The notes beneath the pieces were generated by a model. The model was not told the origin of the DNA and did no database searches. It saw only the letters and a list, made by a program, of their open reading frames with translations. A DNA stretch of 64,000 nt from Camillea tinctor (lineage: Eukaryota > Ascomycota > Sordariomycetes > Xylariales > Xylariaceae). Positions 1-10,074 of this stretch are shown here, one piece after another. How positions within the stretch are numbered: the stretch's first letter is position 1; every line of letters begins with the position of its first letter. Both the position numbers and the translations under genes were made by a program. The stretch lies in contig MU394137.1 of NCBI GenBank assembly GCA_022578605.1, positions 1 to 64,000 on the forward strand, in the 5' to 3' direction.

Positions 1-1300
1 GCTATCTTCTTATCTTATCTACTAGTGCTAGTACTAGTCCTTATCTTATCTATGTGGGGTGCTATGCACCCCCTAATATACAGTGATTGCATCAAATATA
101 AAATATAAAATATAAAATATAAAATATAATATAATATAAATAATATAACTTTATTGTCACAGTTCCACTGCTGCCTGGCAGTTGTCACTATGGAGATTGT
201 GCACAGACCTTCTACACGTATGCCTAGATTGCCATGTACATAGATTTCTTCTTGTTTGCCTAGTTGCGTGAGATATTTCTCTTTTCTTCCTCACGCAATT
301 CTTTGCTACACACAATATACAGATTACTTAAGCCCTTGCGCCTTGGATTTTATTGTAGGACCGTGACATTTATATTTTTAATAATTTCTTTATTTTTATA
401 TATTATAAATATTTTTATTTAATTTTAAAACGTTGTTATTTACTTTTAATTTTAAGTTTAAAAAGTAGTAATTTTGGTGAAGCTTGGTGGGGAAAATGCG
501 GGGTGGTTTTTTTTTGTGTTGGGCCACTGTATATGGTAGTGTTGAGAATTAGTGGATGATAATTATTACCTTATAGACGATATTGCGGATAAGGGCATTC
601 CCACAGAGCCTGTATACATATATACACTTACACTAGATAGAGTACATGATCTAGAAATCTTAGCTGCAGGGAACCGGAGCTCCCTCCAGTCTACAGCGTA
701 TAAACAAAATAAGGAAGATTCAGTCTCACTGTCACATCGATATGGAGGCTACACTATAATACTTACAGTAGATACTCCTGTTTCAGTGTGCGATTCGGGC
801 TAGTCTAATTATGAGCTATATCTACCTCTCAGGCGCTTGCAGGTCTAGAGAGGGGTGGGGGCAGATGCCAGATCATATTACATATCTGTGAAAAAGAAAT
901 AGCATAACCACATATCTGCAACCCTATGACCAATAAAAGGTCAACCTAAAAACGAGCCGCAAAAGGGAAAATAGGACGTAGGCAGATACACTGTTCACCC
1001 CTGTATGAAGCACATTCAGGTAAATCCAGGGTGCTTCTGATTGGGGGTAACTGCCCTTGTCAAAGATCCCGAGGGCAGCGAGACTATCCGTTGTCCGTAA
1101 AGTACTTACTCTTTCGTGATCCCCCTTTCTTTATAAAGCTCCTAATCATGGTTTCTTTTCTACTTCTCTAACCTCATTCTCTTTTCTTGAACTTCATTGT
1201 AATTAAAACACAAAATATCAAAGATAGCCTTTCCCTTATATAGATTTATTCAGCATTTCCCACCTTCCCATTATCAAGCCGTTACTTTTTCACTTACCCC
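1..1300. other. AT-rich intergenic DNA
   Basis: No convincing gene. Bases 90-150 are short AT-rich repeats built on AAATAT, and 360-480 is strongly AT-biased. A short open frame at 552-803 (+) encodes 83 residues without a recognisable motif, signal peptide or membrane segment; I do not call it. Bases 1081-1300 weakly resemble the DNA upstream of the second membrane-protein copy (about 3360-3527), so they may be the old leader of the decayed first copy. Confidence 0.5.
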
Positions 1301-1361
1301 TATATTGACCAATCAAATATCGATTTCACCCAACTCCAACATTTCTATTGTCAACGAAACC

Positions 1362-2047
1362 ATGCCAGCCCATCATGAACTCTCGAAAGCATATTGCACC
1401 ACTCTCTGCATATTTCGTCATGTGAGCTCTGGCCAGCGGAGCAATCATTGTAAGATCAGCAACAGAAAGGAACATTTAACTGATTGCCGAACCTGTCGTA
1501 TGTGTCTCGTTTCTTTTTTACGTTTATTTATTTCAGTTTTATAACCTCAGATGTGCTAAGTGCTAGTCAGTCTTGCGATATGGATGTTGTTTCTTGTCAT
1601 TTTCGCTGCCATCGTTATTAGCACCTCGAGATTTGATATTATATGAGCCTCTTATTTCTCTCCATCCTATTTCAAATTCATACCTTTATCCTTAGAACTC
1701 TATACATGAATACACTCCTGCCTGAGTAGGCAATTAAGACCTGGGATACGAGTGCAAGAAACCCTTCGATACATCTTCACGTGTTAGTCTTATATCAGTT
1801 TCCTCGCATATAAACGGTCTCTGAATTCTCATGGGGTACTAACCAAAGCACATTCTGTCCTTAGATACATATCAGGGTACATCGTGATTATCATCGGCAC
1901 GGTCTTCTTGTGTCGTTGGTACCTCGCTATCTTAGATACTCGTGTTGTCATTTATCTACCTGCAATGATTAACTTGGGCATTCTCGTCGCTGCCACAGCT
2001 AGAGACTTACTGCGAAGATCATCTCAAGAGCGATATATACGGTACTG
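1362..2047 (+). pseudogene. decayed copy of small multi-pass membrane protein
   Basis: Three blocks match, in order and at similar spacing, the three exons of the gene at 3528-4183. The first matches the end of exon 1 (residues AIIVRSATER are shared). The second (about 1572-1645) is the second helix, SLAIWMLFLV. The third (about 1866-2040) begins ISGYIVIIIGT. The copy is broken. Relative to copy 2 it has a one-base insertion near 1419 and TGA in place of TGG just after it. It also has TAA in place of CAA about 1477, and the donor of the second intron reads AT instead of GT (about 1643). The stop and donor changes are C-to-T or G-to-A transitions, as expected from RIP or ordinary drift. The third block runs directly into a (TAC)25 microsatellite. 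Function unknown. Confidence 0.6.

Positions 2048-2122
<75 letters not shown>
2048..2122. repeat. (TAC)25 microsatellite
   Basis: Twenty-five uninterrupted TAC units. Translated, it gives poly-Thr on + and poly-Ser on -, which creates two misleading open frames. It lies at the 3' end of the decayed membrane-protein copy. Confidence 0.95.
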
Positions 2123-3527
2123 ATGCATATATATAGCGGGCTCGCGCCCCCATAGACTCTCTCCTAGAATAATACACATCATCCTTTCCCTCACCTATCG
2201 TCTCACTCCAACAAACAGTACATGTCAGATGTCTTAAGGTTGGCTGGTCGGTAAGAGATATCCCGCACTGAGTTATTGGTGCCGTAGGAGTATCCCTACA
2301 CATGTAAGTACTACCTAGGTTTTTCTCCTTAGGATATCTTAAGTTACACTATAAGAACAATTTCCCCCGGCCTTGTTACTGTCTCATACATAGTTAGCTC
2401 ATTGGCTTTTAGATATACATGGTCATCCAACCCCGAACCACTTCCAGCTCAGTCACGTCATCAACTTACCATGCGGTATTACTAGAAGAACGGGAGGGAG
2501 GCCTTGCATGCAGGCCTTAACACTACAGCATACATGGATCACGTGCACGTTCCTATGCTCGGCTTGGGCTCAACCGAGCTATCTTATTGAGCTAGGCTTG
2601 ACAGCTTGACGCCCCAACCTGCTGTAACCTGCATAAGCAGCCATTGCAGCATCAATGCCATCCGACTAGCTTGGCCAGCTTGTCTAGCCCTAGCCCTGTC
2701 TTGCGCCTCTCTTCGGCCAACCCTCCTTCCAAAAAAAGCACTTTATCTGATCCTTACCTTCCCCGTTCCTACACATACATCACCATGCGAGCCCCAGATG
2801 GAGAGAAAAACGTAATTGTTGATACACAAGGAACTGAGATACCTAGGTGACCACGTAGAGCAGCGTAGCTTAATACATACGAGTGGTCTGCTCAGCTCTT
2901 TACACTATGTAATGCTGCAACTTGGCCATGATATTATATTGATCACATCTCAGCTGGTTGTTCAGACCTGTCCCTGCTTTTCCTATTGTAGGTTACTTTA
3001 CAGAAGTCCAACCCGCACCCGCGTTCTCGGGTTGCAGCGTGCAGCCATTGCCTGCCTCGCCCCCAAAGAGGTTGCAGAAGATCCGATGCAACGGCAAGAT
3101 AAATGCTAATGATTGGTTAAGTCTGTGTGGATCTTTCATAACGCATGTGAGAGACTGCAGGTGTGGGGACCTGGGTACAGCTTATATTCCGTATATGCGC
3201 ATGGCTAACCCCTATAATGTAACCATATAAGTTATCTCTAGTATCCCTTTCCACCTACAGCTTCTAAGTGATTTAAATCTCTAATTTCCCACATCAACGA
3301 TTAGATGTCAGATTATTTACTATTCAGATGCATAGTTACTTTGGTCACGGCTGTGTTGATACCTAGGATACCTATCCCCTTCTTCTTTTCTGATCTCTCT
3401 CTGCTACATTAACAACCTACTATCAACTCTTTTGTCAGTTTGTGCTTAAGCATCCTCCCTTCCACTCAATTTTAAACAATTCCATATCCCTTTTATTCGA
3501 TAATACAATATATATATTTTCCCCACT
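2123..3527. other. intergenic DNA between the two paralogues
   Basis: No gene I can support. A leader-like stretch precedes an ATG at 2784 in good context (CACCATG), but this opens only 21 codons. A pyrimidine-rich acceptor-like site near 2990 is followed by a cysteine-containing open frame to 3230 that I do not recognise. Confidence 0.4.
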
Positions 3528-4183
3528 ATGTCCCAAAGACAATTGCTGCTTGTCTGCTACTTATCTATGTGGATTCTCGCAGCCTGGGCAATCATCGTAA
3601 GATCAGCAACCGAAAGAAGTGTTCAACTGATCGCTGAACCCGTCATGTCTGTCCCAGATTCCAAATGTTCCTCTATTCGTTCCTATACACATTGAAACGT
3701 TTAATTTTAACTAAGCTAACTATATATTATTAGTCTCGCTATATACACATTGTTTCTAGTTTCCTTTGCTGTTGCTGCGCTTAACGTCTTTCATGCTAAG
3801 TCTTTTGACATTGTGTAAGCCTACCTATTCATCTTGCTCATCTTATACATACTCAACAAGAATCACCCTCCCACTTTCTCTTCTTCTCTGAAGCTTACCA
3901 AGGGCCTAAGCCTTAAATCAGCTATCAAGGCCATCCAATACTGTGATTTAAACTCAAATGCAATTATCATAGTGTACTGACACATATCGGATGTCTATGT
4001 AGGCAAATATCAGGATATATCGCTATCGTTATTAGCACCATGTTCTTGTGCCATTGGTGCTTTGCCATCCCAGACGATCAGATTGTCATCTATCTACCAA
4101 CAATGGTTAACTTCGGAGTTCTCGTTGCCACTACAGCCAATAATATTGAGCGCAAAACTCTGCCAGAGAGAGTAACAGTCTAG
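3528..4183 (+). CDS. small four-helix membrane protein, family unknown
   Basis: Proposed exons are 3528-3646, 3734-3814 and 4003-4183, giving 126 aa with phases that join without stops. The second intron has a GTAAGC donor. The first donor (GTCTGT) is weak, so exon 1 could end elsewhere; a conserved GTAAGA at about 3598 is an alternative. The protein is almost entirely hydrophobic. Helices are near residues 7-26, 41-58, 70-88 and 94-112, with a short charged tail that includes the segment NNIERKTLPERV. There is no cleavable signal, enzyme motif or known family that I recognise. A decayed paralogue lies about 2 kb upstream in the same orientation, so this is a tandem duplicate of what may be a lineage-restricted family. 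I infer a membrane location only. The supporting fact is that all three exons are conserved in the paralogue while the introns are not. Confidence 0.5.
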
Positions 4184-5407
4184 GACAAATGCAAAGCTAT
4201 ATAACCTTTGTATATTTCATGGCAGTGTCTCATCAATACTAGCATCACCTAAAGAGGGGACAATGATATTCGATGTTATCACGGAACAAAGCATGGGCAA
4301 ATAGGCTTGGATAATGACTGCATCTGAAAGGGTTTTGGTATTGGGTTACATGTAAATGTTCAATGTTTTCTAGTAGAAGGCGTTCGATGTGTATAAGCAT
4401 AACAAGCAGGGAAAGGGATCTTTTATGGCTCTTCAAACCCTGTCACAGCAACGTGCATATGGTCCGTGCGTTGTGCATTACTTATGTACATAGACAGACA
4501 GGTACGTAGAGAAATAGACAGCTCAAGCCTAGGAAGACTTACTTCCTTCCCTTTTCTTCCCAGTGCAACAATAAATAGAAACCGGTACCATTACAAACCT
4601 CCTTACCAGAACTACCATGGCCATTTGTACACTATCTTCGCGATCTTTTCGTATGATAAAATTTAATAGCATACCCTTGCCCCTATATAGTACACATTTT
4701 CCTGTACATGTAGCTTATTAAAGAACCTAGTAGGTAATTCTAATATGATATCACATGGCCCGGGCAGCGTAGATGCTGCAGGCTGTCAATTACGATGTAT
4801 TCCTCTGATATGGGATACTCCAAGATCGAGTCCTGGGCTACAGGGATCTTGTACGTACTTAGCATGGGAGTACATAAACTATGTCTTAAGAAACAAATAA
4901 AGTATTTCTAGATAATTTGACGGTATTACAGGTAAGTGTAGTTTCTGATTTGGTCAGCAATGACAAGGTGTATGCGTGGAAGTCTGGTCGAGATCATCCG
5001 AACTAGAATTATCATCATGTAGCATCGTCGTGTCAGTTCTTACTCCCTTTTGGTTGTATGGGGACTGCCCTACATGTAGGTAATGCTAAAAAACCACTTT
5101 GCCACCTAACAATATGACACTTATTTGCTTCGGTGTTGACTGATGTATTGAGTACCTATCCAAGTGGTTTGTAAATTACATTGTCAAACAAAGACCAAGT
5201 AGCTGGAAACTAAATGACCTCGACAAACTGCTTTGATGAGTCTAGTCCTCGAATTGCCCATGGACCAGCACTAAAATCGAAGTCTGGCTCGGGGCTCTTG
5301 ATCCTAATGTCGTACTATTGACCATATGATATGTGAAGGTTATTTCACCCCAGGGCTTTGTAATAGGTAGTCTATGCTCTCTAACTAATAACTACACTAC
5401 AATAGGT
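4184..5407. other. intergenic DNA
   Basis: Nothing convincing on either strand. Bases 4756-4843 contain pairings that recall a tRNA (see rejected items), without a complete cloverleaf. Confidence 0.4.
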
Positions 5408-5825
5408 TTAGCCATCATCTACCGGGGATAGACTCCCCATACCTACTAGTATTGTTCTAATTTGTGCTACAGGTCCCGTGGAGAGCCTCGTAGCTACCGA
5501 ATTGTCTGCAAATTCTCGTCGTGTGGGAAGAGTAAATCCTAGATTACGTCCCAATGTAACAGATTTTCTATTCAAGAAGATTAAAAAGGTCAAGGGGCAT
5601 ATCAAAATACATACGCCCCACTTCAACGCCATAGCTGGTGGTTGGTAGTGAGTAAGTACAAGTTACATTGTAGAATAAATTAGTAGTGTATGGGTCATCA
5701 TCCATTTCTATCCGGTTTATGATGTACCTGGACATATTTGTAGGCACTGTAACAATGGGTTGATTGCCCCATCTCACTTCTACTTCGTGTAATGTACCTA
5801 GGTATCTGACATATGTGGATGTCAA
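5408..5825 (-). CDS. possible small spliced gene, 102 aa
   Basis: Tentative. Exons 5615-5825 and 5505-5408 (read on the minus strand) join in phase across a 109-nt intron with a GTATGT donor and a TTGCAG acceptor, giving 102 residues. The protein is polar, has neither signal peptide nor membrane helix, and matches no family I know. The mixed composition with no long homopolymers looks coding, but the gene sits in AT-rich accessory DNA and could be chance. A TACCTAGGTA palindrome at 5795-5804 lies inside the first exon, which argues somewhat against coding function. Confidence 0.25.
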
Positions 5826-6976
5826 CCTTAGAACTTTATTTCTTACTTGACAATGGGGATCTGAGGATAGTGTATCTTATTTGTATTCATCATAGAAGTC
5901 TAGATAGCAGGCCAGCCATCCATTGGCTGCATTGCCCGGAGGGCATTATTGTTATTTTTTCAAAAGGGATTAGTTCCACGGGCTAGCAGTGGACTACACG
6001 GGGACGTCGACACCATGGGACAAAGGCCTGCTTGTTAATATGTAGAAGGAAGTCATGAATCCCTTAAGACTACTGGGGAAAACATCCTAGCAACTGTTCG
6101 TAGACCAATGGTAATCAGTTGCTTCCTCCCATATCTCTTGGCCAGTTGCGTACTCCTTCCTTATTTCACAAACAGTAAATAGGATAGCTACCAGTTCTGC
6201 TTTACACCATTCACTCCTGGGTATATATGGTCGAGTAGTGACTCAACTATTGGTATCCTGACAGTGTACCTGAGCGAGGCTCTTTCTTTTCCTGAAGTTC
6301 CACTACCCTACTGCATCTATTTAAGGCAAGGGACTGGAGGTCATTGGGAACACATTCTCTCTTTACTTTTACCCACCACAAACAGAGTAACCTAAGAAGC
6401 CCATTCTCCCTCTGCCACCTGCAGTTTGGTAAGTGTTTTCCCGAGTCCCTACACCTGGTGACTGGTTTAATATTTTTTCTAACCCTTCCACTATTTAGCC
6501 CTGCTTTTCTTTCTTTCCTGAGCATCCTCCACTACAAATACATCAACACCTACACACACACACACACACACCTACACACACACACCTACACACACACACA
6601 CACCTACACACACACACCCTCCCTCTGTCTGTTTCTTTCTCTATCTCTCTCTCCCCCCCTCTCTGCCTGTCTGCCTGCCTCTCGCACACTCTACACTCGG
6701 ACACTCGGACAGTACACAGCTCGGTTTTACACCCAGCCTTCTTCCGTACACACCTAGATTCTGCTACTTCTTCTGCCTCTTATTCTGCCCATTCACCTGC
6801 AATCAAGAGATCTCAAGAGCTTGTAAAGCACGCGAACAACTACAGCCCACTAGAAGTATCTTGCTTAAGGTAAGGAAATTTCTAAGAACTATTTTATGCT
6901 TCCTTATTATTATTTTTTCTTAGTTATCATGCGATAGTGCCTCACTAACTGATTACATGGCAGGGGTTTCGGTACC
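5826..6976 (+). promoter_or_regulatory. upstream region and leader of the Gfd2-like gene
   Basis: An interrupted CA repeat (about 6550-6620, CA runs separated by CCTA) and CT-rich tracts precede the gene, typical of fungal promoters. AAG|GTAAGG at 6870 and TTTCTTAG ending at 6923 define a probable 54-nt intron in the 5' leader. After splicing, the leader has a two-codon uORF at 6929-6937 and a second ATG at 6957. The latter opens a 38-codon frame that overlaps the main start out of frame and ends at 7073. Confidence 0.5.
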
Positions 6977-8092
6977 ATGGCCTCCTCGTCTGTTCAAGCT
7001 ATTGCTCCTAGAGCATGGGCGCCGGTGCTTTTTGGATTCGGCCGATTTATCCGCGATGAATACGACAACTTGAAGTTCCAGGATGATGGAGAACTTCAAT
7101 ACATTGTGCCAGTTAGCGAGGCGTTCCTCAACATCGAGCCAACGCCGTTTTCGCGAGAGTGTTGGCCAGAGATGACCAGCGCTATGGCTACTGCCAGCCC
7201 TTCTAGGGACACACATGTTGTGTTCCTAGCCCTGAACGTATCCACTGCATGTTATGATACTAGAATAATAACTGAAGTAGGATACACAACCTACGACACC
7301 GCAGACCGGTACTTCGGTGCCAATATTCAACGCTGGCACCAAAAATTCGCCCAGGGTTGTCAGGCTCCCCTAGATAGGGGAAAGGAAATAATGAAATTTG
7401 CTGGGACACAGCATTTTATTGTGTCTGATACAGCAGACCACCACCCCGCAACATGTTCACAGCCGTACCACTCGGCACAGCCCTACGACTTCGCTTTCAA
7501 GAAGTCTATTACCATTTCCAGAGAACATCTTCGCAACACACTAGAGAATGTCTTTCATGTAGCTGAGCACAAGAATCTGGAGGAGGACGCCATCAACCGT
7601 GGCGAAAAACGCAAGGTTGTCTTGCTTAACTGGGGCCCCGCTCTCCACCCCACAATCAAGATGACTTCTTGGTATAAGGAGAGACAATTTTTGGAGTTCT
7701 GGGATATCAACCAGCACCCGGTTATACGAAACCGGTTCCCAAGTTCCGTAACAGCGCCTCCCGCACTTGTAGAGTGCTTGGATACTTTTGGTATAGGCCA
7801 TAGGATCCGTGGCCTAGAAATCGGCCGGAATTCCGGCAATGCTACGGTATATCTCGTGCGGCTTCTCATTGTGTTATGTCACCTAACGCAAGAGCAAAAA
7901 GATACCATCAACAATGGTGGAAGCCTTGACGAGCTCGATGTCCCGGCAGGCCAGGAAAATGTCTTGGCGAGAATCAACCGTCTCCCTGGAACGAATGCGC
8001 CCCCTCCTAACGAACATGTCCAATATACCCGGCCCCCTCGTCCCCAGTCCGACAGTTACAGGATGGTGCGTTACTCAGAGTTAACCAGATAG
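6977..8092 (+). CDS. Gfd2/YDR514C-like protein, exonuclease fold with lost active site
   Basis: A single exon of 371 aa. Residues about 80-300 follow the layout of the Gfd2/YDR514C C-terminal domain, an RNase H-like DEDD 3'-5' exonuclease fold. These are a hydrophobic strand VVFLALNVS (81-89), then IITEVGYTTYDT (97-108), a long insert, a second strand VVLLNWG (214-220), FWDINQHP (241-248) and a last helix RNSGNATVYLVRLLI (284-298). In active members the first strand carries DxE, the second GHD, and the last motif HNAGND. Here these read NxS, NWG and RNSGNA, so the metal-binding acids appear to be missing and I infer a non-catalytic protein, perhaps RNA-binding. The family assignment rests on this pattern, not on a search. 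The start at 6977 has the context GTACCATGG. The tail after 330 is proline-rich and probably disordered. Confidence 0.6.
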   Translation: MASSSVQAIAPRAWAPVLFGFGRFIRDEYDNLKFQDDGELQYIVPVSEAFLNIEPTPFSRECWPEMTSAMATASPSRDTHVVFLALNVSTACYDTRIITEVGYTTYDTADRYFGANIQRWHQKFAQGCQAPLDRGKEIMKFAGTQHFIVSDTADHHPATCSQPYHSAQPYDFAFKKSITISREHLRNTLENVFHVAEHKNLEEDAINRGEKRKVVLLNWGPALHPTIKMTSWYKERQFLEFWDINQHPVIRNRFPSSVTAPPALVECLDTFGIGHRIRGLEIGRNSGNATVYLVRLLIVLCHLTQEQKDTINNGGSLDELDVPAGQENVLARINRLPGTNAPPPNEHVQYTRPPRPQSDSYRMVRYSELTR

Positions 8093-8250
8093 GCATGTCG
8101 CCACTGGGGGTTGCTACAACAAGTCTACAACATCCAAAAGTAGCAACAGCATCTCGGCAGAATCCACTCAAGTCTTCATAAGCCAGGGAAGGATTTGGGA
8201 GCAGCCCGGTGCATGAATGTGAACATCACATTACTCTATCAATCACAAAG

Positions 8251-8645
8251 TCGGTAGAATCGTGATGCCAACTCTTTCTGGTCATGACAAGGGACCATCT
8301 TCGCTATATCTAAGTGGCATGGATGATTCTTCCTCTACATTCTTTCGCGTTCTCTTTCTTCTTTCGTTTGCACAAGGTTAGCAGGATCACAGTGCTGAAC
8401 GCTTCTGGTCTCGACAAAGGGACATATCCGCTTCACCCACGAAGCGTGGAGGGATTCTCCCTCTATATTCTTTCGCGGTTTCGTTTTCTTCGTTTTCAGT
8501 TCATCACGCGGTTGGCAGAATCACTAATTACGCATCACGGTCAACTGCTTCGGGTCTCGACAATGAGACTACATCGGCTCTACTTAGGGAGCGTAGGGGG
8601 ATCTGGCCTCCATACTCTTTCGCGGTCCCTTTCTTCGTTTGTATG
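8251..8645. repeat. three diverged tandem copies of a ~130-bp unit
   Basis: Approximate copies are 8251-8378, 8379-8511 and 8512-8645. Shared landmarks in each are a GCAGAATCAC-like start, CTTCTGGTCTCGACAA, a block ending in GGAGGGATTCTCC, and TTCTTTCGCGGT followed by TTTCTTCGTTT. The copies are diverged, so the array is old. It lies about 160 bp after the Gfd2-like gene, in its probable 3' flank. The + frame across it is open for 111 codons but only reflects the repeat. Confidence 0.75.
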
Positions 8646-10074
8646 CTAGAAAATTGAGTACTATAACCACAAAATGTGTGCGCTGTGAATGTCTTTATTA
8701 GTGATTGAGCCCCTGTAAATTAGTGGATAGCCCACTAAGTATCAATGGGAGTAGTACTCTGGTTGCTGAGATACTTCCAATCTTCCTCTAAGTTATGGCG
8801 CATTTGTAGAGACCAACCGCCTAAGATCAAGTTCTAGGTACCTATGTAGACACCTAATGTAGGTCCTTTAGGTACTAGGAGCATAATTACTAGTAATTGT
8901 ATTTATTTCAAGTAGAAGTACCATAGTTAGCTGTCACAGTCACAACATCCAAAAACCCATGTCTAGATACTAGACATAGTGCTTAGTTACATGGGGCTTA
9001 TTTGCCTTACTTAAAATGTGTTTTGGCTTTAGATGATACTTAATTTATTGAGAACTATAGATATATGAAAGAAAATAAAGAAAGTGTAGATTACCTTTCA
9101 AGTTGATTTAGTTACTCAAAGTCTTTGATGCTGAAGAGAAGGTTGTGTATGCAAATGGTTGAGGTTATACATGTCGTTAACCTCTTGAGTCCTGATTGGC
9201 TGGTTTATCTTATGCCAAGCCGTTTGATCAACCAGCATCCTTGGCATACCGTGTACGGAGTTTAGCACGCTAATATGCTTAAGTTATGGGGAGCCTCAAC
9301 CGAACTGGGGGGACAATGTATCGAAATATGCATTAGCCGGTACTACATTGCACATGTACCGTGGTAGATAACATATGGTTCAATGATTTAGGTTGTACGC
9401 TATGTTCATGTCGTGCCTTCCAATCATGTATCTGTGCTAGATGCAGCGTATCAGGTTAACCACATGCTTTTATCTGCACTATCTACTATGGTACATGCCT
9501 GGGTACTTACCCTAATGTGCACGGCCTATATGGGTACAATCAAGTAAGTACCTAACTTGCCTTGTCATGACGTTGTAGATTTTTACCTAGTGAATGTATT
9601 GGGTGCATGATGGGCGGCCAGCACAATAGTGAGACCCACTACGTTAGCACTAACCCCAGGGATTGATGTATCCTTTAGGTACCCTACAATCCGCTAACTA
9701 AGGCTATACTTATTAGCCAACCAGCCCCCAGAAAAGTGATGATGCTACGCTGTATAGTACATAGGTACGGATGGGGAGACCCGGGCATTCTTGCTACGAT
9801 CTGAAACATATTCCCCCCTCCCTCCCAAAAGCTTGCCCTTAGCTTAGAAGCTTGTCACTGTATCATCTAACTCCTCTCACCTTAATGTTCGCTTTACTAT
9901 TTCTTCCCTATCTATAGCTAGATAGTTGTTGAAGCATTCTACCCTGCTGTTCACCTTCTACTCTTGACTACTTTTCAAGTGCATGATTGGATATATATCT
10001 AGACTTCTATAAGGCATTGATTTATATTACATTATAGGTACAAATAAATACCTTTTTAATTCACATTCAAAACC
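8646..10074. other. intergenic DNA and promoter of the methyltransferase
   Basis: No gene visible. A T/C-rich stretch and AT-rich DNA just before 10075 fit a promoter and leader for the next gene. Confidence 0.5.

Noticed and set aside
1884..2303. Open frames of poly-Thr (+) and poly-Ser (-)
   Set aside because: Produced by the (TAC)25 microsatellite; the flanking part of the + frame is the decayed membrane gene.
4756..4843. tRNA-like pairings (GCCCGGG with CCTGGGC; a T-arm-like CCAAG-ATCGAGT-CCTGG)
   Set aside because: The two partial matches imply different ends, and no complete cloverleaf with D and anticodon arms can be drawn.
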